Shown here piece after piece: positions 1-7,787 of a stretch of 27,849 bases of DNA. The position numbers were made by a program, and so were the translations under genes. The stretch spans positions 1-27,849 of the forward strand of contig CAZYTX010000049.1 of the NCBI GenBank assembly GCA_964650485.1, written 5' to 3'. Origin of the DNA: CAZYTX01 sp964650485 (GTDB lineage: Bacteria > RBG-13-61-14 > DATKZS01). The notes beneath the pieces are model-generated. The model worked only from the letters and a program-made list of their open reading frames with translations, made no database searches and was not told the origin of the DNA. Numbering within the stretch: the stretch's first letter is position 1; every line of letters starts with the position of its first letter.

Positions 1-33
1 ACTACTAGCATATCATCCCGAAAAATACAGTTA

Positions 34-109
34 AAACGCCGGCTCATGATTCATGCAAGGCCGCCAAGTGAAAAATGAAATAACTTGGCGCTCTTGGCGT
101 CTGGCGTTT
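34..109. repeat. Nested inverted repeat downstream of the protease gene
   Basis: An outer pair AAACGCC (34-40) and GGCGTTT (103-109) encloses a perfect inner 8-bp stem, CGCCAAGT (62-69) and ACTTGGCG (83-90), with a 13-nt loop. The right side also carries a short GGCG-containing direct repeat (TTGGCG at 85-90 and 94-99, TGGCG at 102-106). It lies just beyond the stop of the minus-strand protease gene and could act as a 3' processing or termination hairpin, but no T-tract follows. Otherwise it is a REP-like intergenic repeat. Confidence 0.45.
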
Positions 110-115
110 CTAATT

Positions 116-805
116 TTATACAAAGAACCTGAAATCCGAAAGCTGGGCGAAAAGCCCGGCCATGGCCTCCCCTCCCAAAAGGCCCCTCATGACAAGCACC
201 ATGGGCAGGCCGATCAGGTAGAAGAAAAGGGGTATGCCGAAGAATGAACCCCCAAAAATGAGCATCAGGAGGATGATCCAGCCGTAGTTCATGAGCGGCT
301 CGAGCCTTTGCGAGAGCCCCCGCGGCAGAAGATGGAGCAGTATGTGGCTCCCGTCCAGGGGCGGCACCGGTATGAGGTTGAAAAAGCAAAGCCCCACGTT
401 GAGCTGCGCTCCCACGAACAGGAAGGCCAGCGCAGTGTGCGCGGCCTCGCCCTGGCCGGAGGTCATCACCCACGCCGCCCGGAGCGCCACCAGGAGGATC
501 ACGCCCGCGAGCAGGTTCGAGCCCGGCCCGGCAAAGCTAACCAGGATGTCGTCGCGACCCGGCTTTGAGAAGCGAGCCGGGTTCACCGGGGTGGGCCTGG
601 CCCATCCGAAGTGGATGATGAAGAAGGCTATCAGGCCGACGGGGTCTATGTGCCTTATGGGGTTCAGCGTCACCCGGCCCTCCAGGGCCGCGGTGTCGTC
701 TCCCAGAAGGTATGCGCTCCCCGCGTGCGAGGCCTCGTGGATCGAGAGGGCGAACAGCATGTGGGGTATGAAAACGAGGTAGAAAAGTATCTGGGGATCG
801 TCCAT
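116..805 (-). CDS. Site-2-protease-like zinc metallopeptidase (M50), polytopic membrane protein
   Basis: A 229-residue membrane protein of the M50 family (SpoIVFB/YwhC-like, COG1994). The zinc motif HEASH is at residues 23-27 in the first hydrophobic segment. The third ligand is in the late motif NLIPVPPLDGSH (Asp about 151), the arrangement of intramembrane site-2 proteases. The protein is mostly hydrophobic with about five or six membrane segments and has no PDZ domain, so it is the minimal form. The ATG at 805 is preferred over an upstream start at 904, because the extra 33 residues look like untranslated leader and place the start inside a promoter. Substrate unknown; family members clip membrane-bound regulators. 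It is transcribed away from the adjacent tRNAs. The family assignment is firm and the role is inferred. Confidence 0.88.
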   Translation of the reverse strand: MDDPQILFYLVFIPHMLFALSIHEASHAGSAYLLGDDTAALEGRVTLNPIRHIDPVGLIAFFIIHFGWARPTPVNPARFSKPGRDDILVSFAGPGSNLLAGVILLVALRAAWVMTSGQGEAAHTALAFLFVGAQLNVGLCFFNLIPVPPLDGSHILLHLLPRGLSQRLEPLMNYGWIILLMLIFGGSFFGIPLFFYLIGLPMVLVMRGLLGGEAMAGLFAQLSDFRFFV

Positions 806-885
806 GCTCAACTTGAATGCTCGTGGCCTAAAGTGCGCCTCGGGTGCTCCAAGGACCTGTTCAAATCCTTGCGGATGACCTTTAA

Positions 886-914
886 AACCTAACAAAACCG
901 CCACCAGGTGTCAA
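886..914 (-). promoter_or_regulatory. Putative sigma-70 promoter for the protease gene
   Basis: On the minus strand TTGACA (909-914) is followed after 17 bp by TAGGTT (886-891). The -35 box is perfect and the -10 box is weak. It would give a leader of about 75 nt before the ATG at 805. Its -35 box lies back to back with the -35 box of the tRNA promoter. Confidence 0.45.
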
Positions 915-924
915 ATTTTCCGGG

Positions 925-952
925 TTGACAAAGCTGGAACAGTCTTTATAAT
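925..952 (+). promoter_or_regulatory. Consensus sigma-70 promoter of the tRNA-Gln/tRNA-Glu transcript
   Basis: A perfect TTGACA (925-930) and perfect TATAAT (947-952) are separated by 16 bp. The predicted start point is about 959, seven bases before the mature 5' end of tRNA-Gln, as expected for a strong stable-RNA promoter. Confidence 0.85.
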
Positions 953-965
953 AATGGACTGGCGC

Positions 966-1039
966 TGAGGGATCGTCTAATGGCAGGACACCGGGTTCTG
1001 GCCCCGGCAGTCCAGGTTCGAATCCTGGTCCCTCAGCCA
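966..1039 (+). tRNA. tRNA-Gln (anticodon CTG)
   Basis: The cloverleaf can be read directly. The acceptor stem TGAGGGA (966-972) pairs with TCCCTCA (1029-1035). The anticodon stem is CCGGG/CCCGG around a loop with CTG at 998-1000, and the T-loop GTTCGAATC is present. The 3' CCA is genomically encoded (1037-1039). It reads CAG codons. It heads a two-tRNA transcript, and its cognate synthetase glnS lies about 7 kb away. Confidence 0.96.
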
Positions 1040-1081
1040 AAATGTAATGCGCGGGTTTATATCGCCCGTTTAATCTTTCAT

Positions 1082-1157
1082 GCTCCCATCGTCTAGCGGT
1101 CTAGGACGCCGGGCTCTCAATCCGGTAGCAGGGGTTCGAGTCCCCTTGGGAGCACCA
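1082..1157 (+). tRNA. tRNA-Glu (anticodon CTC)
   Basis: The acceptor stem GCTCCCA (1082-1088) pairs with TGGGAGC (1147-1153). The anticodon loop is CTCTCAA with anticodon CTC, the T-loop is GTTCGAGTC, and CCA is encoded at 1155-1157. It reads GAG. Only 42 nt separate it from tRNA-Gln with no promoter between, so the two are probably co-transcribed. No convincing T-rich terminator follows. The cognate synthetase gltX is in the same window. Confidence 0.96.
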
Positions 1158-1210
1158 TACTTGTACGTATTGGTGAAGCTTCTTGCCCCCAAAGGGCCTC
1201 TTCCCGGAGT

Positions 1211-2854
1211 TCACCTGTAATAGAACCTGCCGTAGTACCTGGGCACCCTCCACAGCACCAGGTAGCGTCGTCTCACCATGAAGCCGGCCACCTTCTTGCG
1301 CCTCTCGTAAGCCGCGGGAAATAGCTTCTTGAACCTGCCTGCCGCGGGGTCGTACTTGGAGGTGTTCTCGATAAGGTGTGTAATGCCGAACGCGGCCAGT
1401 TTGGTCGCGTCCTGGTTGTAGTTGGCCTTCACGTAGTGGCACACCATGTCGTTCTCCAGGGAGAGCGGTCCTGCCCACTCGCCTATCACCACCGGCCGGC
1501 GGCCGGTTCTTTGCTCCTCCGCCTCCAGCGTCTTGCCCAGCTCCCTGGACGCCGGCACGATGGAGTAGACCGGGCTTTGCATCCAGTCCCAATAAGGGGC
1601 CCCTGTCATTACGAGTTCGTGCGCCAGCAGGGCCATGAGCAGGGCCCTGGTGACGAACCTGGTCCTGAAGGGTGCAATGAATTTGTGCAGCGGCGAGCGG
1701 GGCACTTGTCCGTCTGACACTCCTGCCTGACCGGTGTTTTTCCACAGCCTGTCCGCTGCCATTGCCGCCATCATGCAGAGTGGGAAGAAGTAATAGAGGT
1801 GGAACCTTATCACCTCGTGGGGGCTTGCGGAGGCCGCCAGCCTGGCGATCAGGAACCAGGCCAGCGCCATCCACTCGAGGTCGCCGATCCTTTTTCTTTT
1901 CACCGCTCGAAAGGCCATGTGCAAAATCCAGCCGCTCCCCAGGATGGATGCCGAGGGCAAGAGCACCAGGTAGTTGCTCCATATCCTCTCCGGTGACATG
2001 GCCACAAGCAGCAGCCCCAGCCGGTCCAGCAGCCGGGAGTGGTCAGCCTCCCCGGTCAGTTTGAAAGCATGCTTTACGTGGCTGAGGAGCGCCACCCCCT
2101 GGTAGCGGGCGATCACCGCGGCGAGGACCACCAGGCCCGCGGCGGCCAGCACCGTCAAGGCCCCGCTCCAGGCTTTGCGGTCCCCTTTCCAAGGCATGCT
2201 CTGCCACAGGACCAAGACAAGGAAACCCGCCCACAACGGCGCCAGCAGTAGCGCGCTCTTTTTTACGAAGAAGGCCACAATCAAGAGTGCGGAGGCCGGC
2301 AGGAGGAATGAAGGCCGTCTCCTGGACTCCGCCATGAAAGCAGATGCAAGTGCGCACCATGCGATGAGCATGGACTCCATCATGCCAAGACGGGTGAAGA
2401 TGAGATAAAAGAAGTTCATGCCAAGGACCAACGGGAAGAGCATTGCTCCCGTGCGGGACCCGTGTCTCGCCAGCATCACGCTGCCGGTTGCCAGGGTGAC
2501 AATGGCGCACAAAATGCTCATGACTCTCAAGCTCGCGTAACTCACCCCGAAGGCCTTGAACCAAAAATATAAAAACCAGGTCCACAGAGGCGCGCGCTGC
2601 ATCCAGTATTCGAATTCGTCCAGGTGGTGCACCTTCCAGCGGCCGAATAATGCCTTGTTCCTGGCCTCGTAAGCCTTCTCCCCCTCGTCCTTGTAAGGGG
2701 CCACGTTGCGGAAATCCACCTGGTATATGGAGGGAGAGTCCGAATGCAGCCGCATGAGGCGGGCGCCCGCGTTCAGCAGCAGGAGGAGAGCCACGACGTA
2801 GACCAGCGCTCTCCTTGACCCGGCTCCGGACGAGCTGCTTTCGATAAGGCTCAT
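1211..2854 (-). CDS. GT-C-type membrane glycosyltransferase (PMT/ArnT-like, GT39/GT83-type)
   Basis: A 547-residue polytopic protein. A first hydrophobic segment (about residues 17-32) is followed by an extracytoplasmic loop carrying KDEGEKAYEARN (Asp56-Glu57). This Asp-Glu motif is typical of polyprenyl-phosphate-sugar-dependent transferases of the PMT_2/ArnT class. Many further membrane helices follow, then a soluble C-terminal domain of about 130 residues. The ATG at 2854 is preferred over a GTG at 2872, because AGGGAA lies seven bases before the ATG and nothing suitable precedes the GTG. It is divergent from the sulfatase-like gene at 2938, separated by 83 bp. The same arrangement recurs at 4517-7628. 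The sugar donor and the acceptor (lipid, protein or glycan) cannot be read from sequence. Confidence 0.8.
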   Translation of the reverse strand: MSLIESSSSGAGSRRALVYVVALLLLLNAGARLMRLHSDSPSIYQVDFRNVAPYKDEGEKAYEARNKALFGRWKVHHLDEFEYWMQRAPLWTWFLYFWFKAFGVSYASLRVMSILCAIVTLATGSVMLARHGSRTGAMLFPLVLGMNFFYLIFTRLGMMESMLIAWCALASAFMAESRRRPSFLLPASALLIVAFFVKKSALLLAPLWAGFLVLVLWQSMPWKGDRKAWSGALTVLAAAGLVVLAAVIARYQGVALLSHVKHAFKLTGEADHSRLLDRLGLLLVAMSPERIWSNYLVLLPSASILGSGWILHMAFRAVKRKRIGDLEWMALAWFLIARLAASASPHEVIRFHLYYFFPLCMMAAMAADRLWKNTGQAGVSDGQVPRSPLHKFIAPFRTRFVTRALLMALLAHELVMTGAPYWDWMQSPVYSIVPASRELGKTLEAEEQRTGRRPVVIGEWAGPLSLENDMVCHYVKANYNQDATKLAAFGITHLIENTSKYDPAAGRFKKLFPAAYERRKKVAGFMVRRRYLVLWRVPRYYGRFYYR

Positions 2855-2883
2855 ATCCGGGTTCCCTATCACGTACGCAGGAC

Positions 2884-2912
2884 TTGTTCAAGTGCATCAG
2901 AGATACTATAGT
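2884..2912 (+). promoter_or_regulatory. Putative promoter of the first sulfatase-like gene
   Basis: TTGTTC (2884-2889) and TATAGT (2907-2912) are spaced by 17 bp. The -10 box matches five of six consensus bases and the -35 box three of six. The predicted start near 2919 leaves a very short leader that includes both purine-rich stretches, GGAGGG and AGGAGG. Confidence 0.4.
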
Positions 2913-2937
2913 CTTTGCAAGGAGGGCATAAGGAGGC

Positions 2938-4482
2938 TTGTTTTCTAAAAAGAGAGACGGCGCCGGGAAAAAAAGCGGAAAGGGGCGCATTATTCTGGTC
3001 GCTGTGATTTTGGCCGCGCTGGGCGGGTGCCTTGTTTTCGCCTGGCTGAGCTCGGGCGCATTGCAATACAGGCTCAAGTTCTGGCGGGACACACCCGTGA
3101 ACGCGGTGCTCATATCCATTGACACCCTGCGGGCGGATCACCTGGGGTGCTACGGGTACGAGAGGGACACCTCTCCAAGGATTGACGCGCTGGCCCGGCA
3201 AGGGGTGGTCTTCAAGAACGCAATAAGCTCGACCTCGTGGACCATCCCCGCACACATGGCAATATTCACCTCACAGTACGACGCGGTGCACGGGGTCTTG
3301 AGCCACGAGCACTGCCTGGACCACAAAAGGGTGACCATGGCGGAGATTTTCAAGGAGGCCGGGTTTCTCACCGCTGGATTTTACACCGCAACCTTTATGC
3401 ACCCGACTTTAGGTTTTGACCAGGGTTTTGACCAGTACATAAACTGCTCTTCGGTGGCGCCGCTTTTGGATTCCTTCCTGGAGCGCAACGCACCCGAGGG
3501 ACTTGTGTCCCTTTCCGTGCCCGAGCGCAAGGAGCTGGTGAAGAAGGTGAGGCACGAGTGGTCTTTGTGGAAGGACGCCAAGCGTGACGTGACCAGCCCC
3601 ACCATAACCGAGAAGGTGATCGAGTGGCTCTCGGGTCACCATGAGGAGCGCTTTTTCCTTTTCCTACACTTCTGGGACCCGCATTACGATTACATCCCTC
3701 CCCCGCCATACGACACCATGTTCGATCCCGACTACGAGGGGCCGATCAAGGGGGATGTTCACAGGAACCCGCTTTTAAGGCCGGACATGCCAAAGCGGGA
3801 CCTGGAGCACCTGGTGGCCCTCTACGACGGGGAGATCAGGTGGACGGACATGCACATCGGAAAGATCATGGACGCGCTCCAGGACCTGGGAAAGCTGGAC
3901 GAGACCCTGGTGGTGATAACCTCGGACCACGGGGAGGAGTTCTTCGAGCACGGCAGTGAGAGCCACGGCAAGACCCTGTACGAGGAAGTGGTGAGGGTCC
4001 CTCTGATCGTGCGGTTGCCGGGTACCGTGCCCGAGGGAAAGGTGGTCCAGAGCCAGGTCAGGAACATAGACATCCTGCCCACAATGTGCGAGCTCTTCGG
4101 CCTCAGAAAGAGTGACGAGGCCATGGGAAAGAGCCTGGCGCCTTTGATGAAAGGGGATGATGCAGACCCCCTCACTTCTTACTCGCTCCTGGTCAGGAAC
4201 GACATATTCATAATGGCCCTCAGGACCAACCAATGGAAGTTCATACGCGACCGGGGCGAGGAAAGGTATGAATGTTATGACCTGGAAAAGGACCCCATGG
4301 AGAAAAGCCCGCTACCCGCTGAAAAGCCCATGTGCAAGAGGGCCATGAAGATGTTCCTCCAGGAGACCAAGAGGATCACCACCCTCAGAAACGAACTGCC
4401 CCGGACCATACCCAGGGAGAAGATCAAGATCAGCCCGGTGGTGGCCGAGCAACTGAAGAGCCTGGGGTACATAGGCGAGTAA
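2938..4482 (+). CDS. Membrane-anchored alkaline-phosphatase-superfamily protein (Pfam Sulfatase type) with Thr nucleophile
   Basis: A 514-residue protein: a basic N-terminus, one membrane anchor (about residues 19-40), then a periplasmic sulfatase-fold domain. Metal-site motifs are SIDTLRADHLGCYGY (Asp62) and TSDHGEEFFEHG (Asp330, His331), followed by HGKTLYEE. The position that is Cys or Ser in CxPxR of formylglycine sulfatases is Thr102 in TIPAH, so the maturation motif is absent. Thr is the nucleophile in LtaS- and EptA-type phosphotransferases of the superfamily. A hydrolase or phosphotransferase on phosphate-linked groups is therefore likelier than a true sulfatase; this is inference. 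The start is TTG, with AGGAGG only 1 nt upstream and GGAGGG 11 nt upstream; an in-frame stop at 2929-2931 excludes a longer protein. Paralogue of the gene at 6144. It ends in LKSLGYIGE, a tail usual in this family. Confidence 0.85.
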   Translation: MFSKKRDGAGKKSGKGRIILVAVILAALGGCLVFAWLSSGALQYRLKFWRDTPVNAVLISIDTLRADHLGCYGYERDTSPRIDALARQGVVFKNAISSTSWTIPAHMAIFTSQYDAVHGVLSHEHCLDHKRVTMAEIFKEAGFLTAGFYTATFMHPTLGFDQGFDQYINCSSVAPLLDSFLERNAPEGLVSLSVPERKELVKKVRHEWSLWKDAKRDVTSPTITEKVIEWLSGHHEERFFLFLHFWDPHYDYIPPPPYDTMFDPDYEGPIKGDVHRNPLLRPDMPKRDLEHLVALYDGEIRWTDMHIGKIMDALQDLGKLDETLVVITSDHGEEFFEHGSESHGKTLYEEVVRVPLIVRLPGTVPEGKVVQSQVRNIDILPTMCELFGLRKSDEAMGKSLAPLMKGDDADPLTSYSLLVRNDIFIMALRTNQWKFIRDRGEERYECYDLEKDPMEKSPLPAEKPMCKRAMKMFLQETKRITTLRNELPRTIPREKIKISPVVAEQLKSLGYIGE

Positions 4483-4516
4483 GGCCCGGCGCCTGGACCT
4501 TTAGCCACAACCCTGA

Positions 4517-5968
4517 TCAGAATAAGTATTTGAGCAGTGTGTAGTTGGTTGCCATGGCGGGCAGGTTGTGGGCCCACACCAGCACCAAAAGGGCCGCCAG
4601 TATGCGCAGCAGCAGGCGGCTCCGCTCCCCCGCGGCCTTTAAGAGCATCCCCGATAAAAGCGCCATGTGCAGAAACTCGTGCAGCAGGTAGGACGCCTTT
4701 ATGGTGTCCCCCTCCCCGGGCTGGGGAAACATGACCAGGAACCAGAGGTAGATGGAAAGGGAGGCGGCGAGCGATAAAAGAAACAGTATAGAGCCCGTCC
4801 TGCGGGTGAAGGACTCTTCATCAACCCCCCGCCCGGACACGGCGTACTTCAAGGCCAGCGCTATTGCGAGCAGGGCGAGAAATGTGGGGAAAAGTGATAC
4901 CAGGTTCACCCTGCCGAGATAGCCGCCCACGGTGTCGTAGTTGGTCTCCATCCACTCCGGCTTGCCCCTGTCCGATATGATGGAGGCGCAACGGGAGGCC
5001 GGCTTGTAGGCGCCGGTCCGATTGTCCTTGCAATATACCGTGAAGAATCCCCAGTAGTCCCCCCAGAGCTCGGAGTAGAATACGGGGACCAGTTGGTTGG
5101 GGAATGCCGGCCGCACGGGGTTTTTGAAAAGCTTATCCGGGCTGAGCCCCAGGTAGAAGCTCCTCGGCTGGTTGGAAAGGGAGAAGCTCTCGGCGGGCTC
5201 GCGGTTGAATGCGCTGAACCTTCCCGTGCGCAGCTTCAAGGACAGGTAAAAGGGCGAGCATATGAGTGCTCCCAGGACCAGGGCCGAAAGGATGTAAATG
5301 CCGGCAAGCCTCGCCTTTTCGGGTTTGATGAAAATATATACGGCAGTGCAGCAGGCAAAAGCAATAAAGTACGAGATTGCCCATTGCCGCGAGAGTCCGG
5401 CCAGCCCCAGCGAGACTCCGGCAAGGGCGGCGTTGCGCATACTGAACTCCCCGCGGGCAACCATCCTGAGATAGAAATAGGCCGCGGTCACGCCGAAGGC
5501 CGCCACCCAGGGCTCGCCCCGGATAAAAGCAAAGGTCTTGTAATAGACCGGCAGAATTCCCAACATGAGGAGCGCGCCCCTGGCGACAAGGTTGCTCGCG
5601 TCCACCAGCCGGGAAATCTTCAGCAGGAAATACAGGGCCAGCAGAGAGGCGAAAAGGTTCGAGAGCTGGGCGGCCTTGCCAGCCCAGAAGATGTCCAGGC
5701 CAAGTGCATACGCCAGGGCGGGTATAACGTAGGGCAGGGGAGGTGAAAAGAACTCGTGCGACTGCCGGTATGAGGGGAACTCCAGGGTGGACAGGGTCTT
5801 GATGTAGTTGAAGTGGTGGGTTACGTCGTAGCAGAAGCGGGGGTCGTGAAGCACCAGGTTTGCGAGCAGGAGCCCGTTCACTATCAGGAAGAGGGCAAGG
5901 AGCGGAAAATCGAGCGAATTTTGCCGGTAAAAGGGGCGGGCCAGTTCTTTGAGCAATCCGTTGTTCAT
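4517..5968 (-). CDS. Polytopic membrane protein, probable GT-C glycosyltransferase
   Basis: A 483-residue hydrophobic protein with about ten membrane segments. After the first segment (about 22-40) comes HDPRFCYDVTHHFNYIKTL. An acidic residue in the first extracytoplasmic loop (Asp42 or Asp48) is the usual hallmark of GT-C enzymes. Similarity to the GT at 1211 is in architecture more than sequence. A soluble loop at about residues 265-345 contains several Cys (VYCKDN, SRCASI). It converges on the first sulfatase-like gene (34 bp between stops) and diverges from the second. GGGAG directly abuts the ATG, so the ribosome site is poor. No substrate can be assigned; it could instead be a distant O-antigen or PMT-like membrane enzyme. 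Confidence 0.65.
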   Translation of the reverse strand: MNNGLLKELARPFYRQNSLDFPLLALFLIVNGLLLANLVLHDPRFCYDVTHHFNYIKTLSTLEFPSYRQSHEFFSPPLPYVIPALAYALGLDIFWAGKAAQLSNLFASLLALYFLLKISRLVDASNLVARGALLMLGILPVYYKTFAFIRGEPWVAAFGVTAAYFYLRMVARGEFSMRNAALAGVSLGLAGLSRQWAISYFIAFACCTAVYIFIKPEKARLAGIYILSALVLGALICSPFYLSLKLRTGRFSAFNREPAESFSLSNQPRSFYLGLSPDKLFKNPVRPAFPNQLVPVFYSELWGDYWGFFTVYCKDNRTGAYKPASRCASIISDRGKPEWMETNYDTVGGYLGRVNLVSLFPTFLALLAIALALKYAVSGRGVDEESFTRRTGSILFLLSLAASLSIYLWFLVMFPQPGEGDTIKASYLLHEFLHMALLSGMLLKAAGERSRLLLRILAALLVLVWAHNLPAMATNYTLLKYLF

Positions 5969-6006
5969 CTCCCGTATACCAGGCGCTCGGCGGCTGATGG
6001 GCGTTT

Positions 6007-6034
6007 ATTCTATAAGACGTGCGCATTAAGTCAA
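6007..6034 (-). promoter_or_regulatory. Sigma-70 promoter of the second membrane glycosyltransferase gene
   Basis: On the minus strand TTGACT (6029-6034) and TAGAAT (6007-6012) are separated by 16 bp, each matching five of six consensus bases. The start point near 6000 gives a leader of about 30 nt. Confidence 0.65.
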
Positions 6035-6080
6035 CGGCCCGTGTTTTGGAGAGCGTGGCCCTTTGATGGTCTTTTTTTGT

Positions 6081-6108
6081 TTGATAAGCCGAAGCCTTGC
6101 TCTATAAT
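6081..6108 (+). promoter_or_regulatory. Sigma-70 promoter of the second sulfatase-like gene
   Basis: TTGATA (6081-6086) and a perfect TATAAT (6103-6108) are separated by 16 bp, 36 bp before the ATG at 6144. It is divergent from the minus-strand promoter at 6007-6034, with about 47 bp between the two -35 boxes. Confidence 0.75.
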
Positions 6109-6143
6109 CACTTTGAAGGGGAGAGTTCTTTAAGGTTCACGCC

Positions 6144-7628
6144 ATGAGAAGAAGGCGCAAGATTATACTTTTGCTAATCTGCATGGTGGCGCTGCTGGCC
6201 GCGCTGTTCCCTTACGGGCTTGAGCGCTACACCCTGTGGAGGAGCGCGCCCGAGAACGTGGTCCTGATCTCGGTGGACACCTTGCGGGCGGACCACCTGC
6301 ACTGCTATGGATACCACCGGGAGACCTCGCCGGTGCTGGACCGGCTGGCCCGAGAGGGGGCCATGTTCCGGCAGGCGGTGAGCTCCACTTCATGGACCAT
6401 ACCCGCACACATGGCCCTGTTCACCTCGCAATACAACGGGGTCCACGCGGTGGTTGACTACAATGACCGGCTGGATGAAAAAAGGAAGACCATCGCCGAG
6501 AGCCTGAAAGAAGAGGGCTTTGTCACCGCGGGTTTTTACAGCGCCACGGTGTTGAACCCTTCCCTCGGCTTTGACCAGGGGTTCGACTACTATATCAACT
6601 GCTCCTCGGTGGCCGAAAAGGTTAACATGTTCCTGAATGAGAACGCGCCCGGCGGGATCGAGGACTTTGATCCGGACCAGACGGAGGACCTCCTGGAGAA
6701 GTTCCGGGAGAGGGAAGACCTGTGGAACCTGTGCCGCTTCGACGTCACCGGGCCGAGGATAGTCAAGAAGGTCAGGGACTGGCTCGACAAGCACAAGGGC
6801 GAGCGCTTCTTCCTTTTCATCCATTTCTGGGACCCCCATTTCCACTATTTCCCGCCGCCCCCTTTTGACACCATGTTCGATCCCGGCTACAGCGGAGAGA
6901 TGACCGGGCAGAACGAGCTCATGCATCCGGATATGGACCCCAGGGACCTGGAGCACGTGGTGGCCTTGTATGACGGAGAGATAAGGTGGACCGACAAGAA
7001 CATAGGCCTGGTCCTCGCTAAGCTGGAAGAGATGGGGGTCTACGACCGGACCATGGTGATCGTCACCTCGGACCACGGGGAGGAGTTCTACGAGCACGGC
7101 AACAAGGGGCATGGCAAGACCCTTTATGAAGAGTCGGTAATGGTGCCCTTGATATTCCGGCACCCGGGGATCATTCCGTCAGAAGGCGTCATCTCCAGGC
7201 AGGTGCGGACCATAGACGTGGCCCCCACCATACTCGACGCCCTGGGTCTCGCGAAGAACCCGGAGGCCATGGGAAAAAGCCTGCTCGGCCTTATGAGGAA
7301 GGGAAGGGGCAAGGAGCGGAGCGCTTTCATGTCTCTCATGTGGAAGGGCATGTCCCTGCTGGGGCTGCGCACCGGGCGGGGCAAGCTGGTCCACGACATG
7401 AAGGCCGGCTTTTTTGAATGTTATGACCTGGAAAATGACCCGGGTGAGACCGGCAGCCTGCATCTCAAGAACCCCTTGTGCAATCCCCTTCTGGAGAAGT
7501 TCTACGTAGAGAGCGAAAACATAGTGCATATAAGGAACAGCATTCCCCATTCGGTGGAACAGCCCGATGTCGAGATCAACCCCTTTTTCAGGGAGCAGCT
7601 AAGGGCCTTAGGCTACATTGACGAGTGA
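6144..7628 (+). CDS. Membrane-anchored alkaline-phosphatase-superfamily protein (Pfam Sulfatase type), second paralogue
   Basis: A 494-residue protein: MRRRRK followed by a single membrane segment (about 7-24), then the periplasmic catalytic domain. Metal motifs are SVDTLRADHLHCYGY (Asp45) and TSDHGEEFYEHG (Asp310, His311), then GHGKTLYEE. The nucleophile position is again Thr85 in SSTSWTIPAH, with His89 replacing the Arg of CxPxR. Long blocks are shared with the protein at 2938 (FLFIHFWDPH, FDTMFDP, ALYDGEIRWTD, ECYDLENDP, C-terminal LGYIDE), so the two arose by duplication. TAAGG precedes the ATG by about 8 nt. It has its own strong promoter. The two share no formylglycine motif, so the label 'sulfatase' should be read as a fold, not a reaction. 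Confidence 0.87.
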   Translation: MRRRRKIILLLICMVALLAALFPYGLERYTLWRSAPENVVLISVDTLRADHLHCYGYHRETSPVLDRLAREGAMFRQAVSSTSWTIPAHMALFTSQYNGVHAVVDYNDRLDEKRKTIAESLKEEGFVTAGFYSATVLNPSLGFDQGFDYYINCSSVAEKVNMFLNENAPGGIEDFDPDQTEDLLEKFREREDLWNLCRFDVTGPRIVKKVRDWLDKHKGERFFLFIHFWDPHFHYFPPPPFDTMFDPGYSGEMTGQNELMHPDMDPRDLEHVVALYDGEIRWTDKNIGLVLAKLEEMGVYDRTMVIVTSDHGEEFYEHGNKGHGKTLYEESVMVPLIFRHPGIIPSEGVISRQVRTIDVAPTILDALGLAKNPEAMGKSLLGLMRKGRGKERSAFMSLMWKGMSLLGLRTGRGKLVHDMKAGFFECYDLENDPGETGSLHLKNPLCNPLLEKFYVESENIVHIRNSIPHSVEQPDVEINPFFREQLRALGYIDE

Positions 7629-7686
7629 GGCGTTAATTTCATACGGTGCTACTAAGGGCGACGCAGATCAGACCTCCCTTTGCGCC

Positions 7687-7787
7687 GCCCTTTCAGGGCT
7701 TTGATATGTATTTTCTCATTTGTTACCCAGGGCTTCAGTCCCTGACGGGACTTGCCCCGGGCTTTAGACCTTCGCCCTTTCAGGGCG
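7687..7787. repeat. REP-like palindrome cluster between convergent genes
   Basis: Three hairpins lie in about 100 bp. GCCCT-TTC-AGGGC (7687-7699) and CGCCCT-TTC-AGGGCG (7773-7787) are near-identical outer units. The central long hairpin has AGTCCC-TGAC-GGGACT (7737-7752) flanked by CCCAGGGC (7726-7733) and GCCCCGGG (7754-7761), which pair with one mismatch. The cluster lies at the 3' ends of the convergent sulfatase-like and glnS genes, the usual place for REP elements. The right-hand unit lies inside the glnS reading frame. It may also help terminate both transcripts. Confidence 0.7.

Noticed and set aside
1150..1180. Hairpin after tRNA-Glu (ACCATAC / GTATTGGT) as a terminator
   Set aside because: The stem has a bulge, starts inside the encoded CCA and is not followed by a T-tract.
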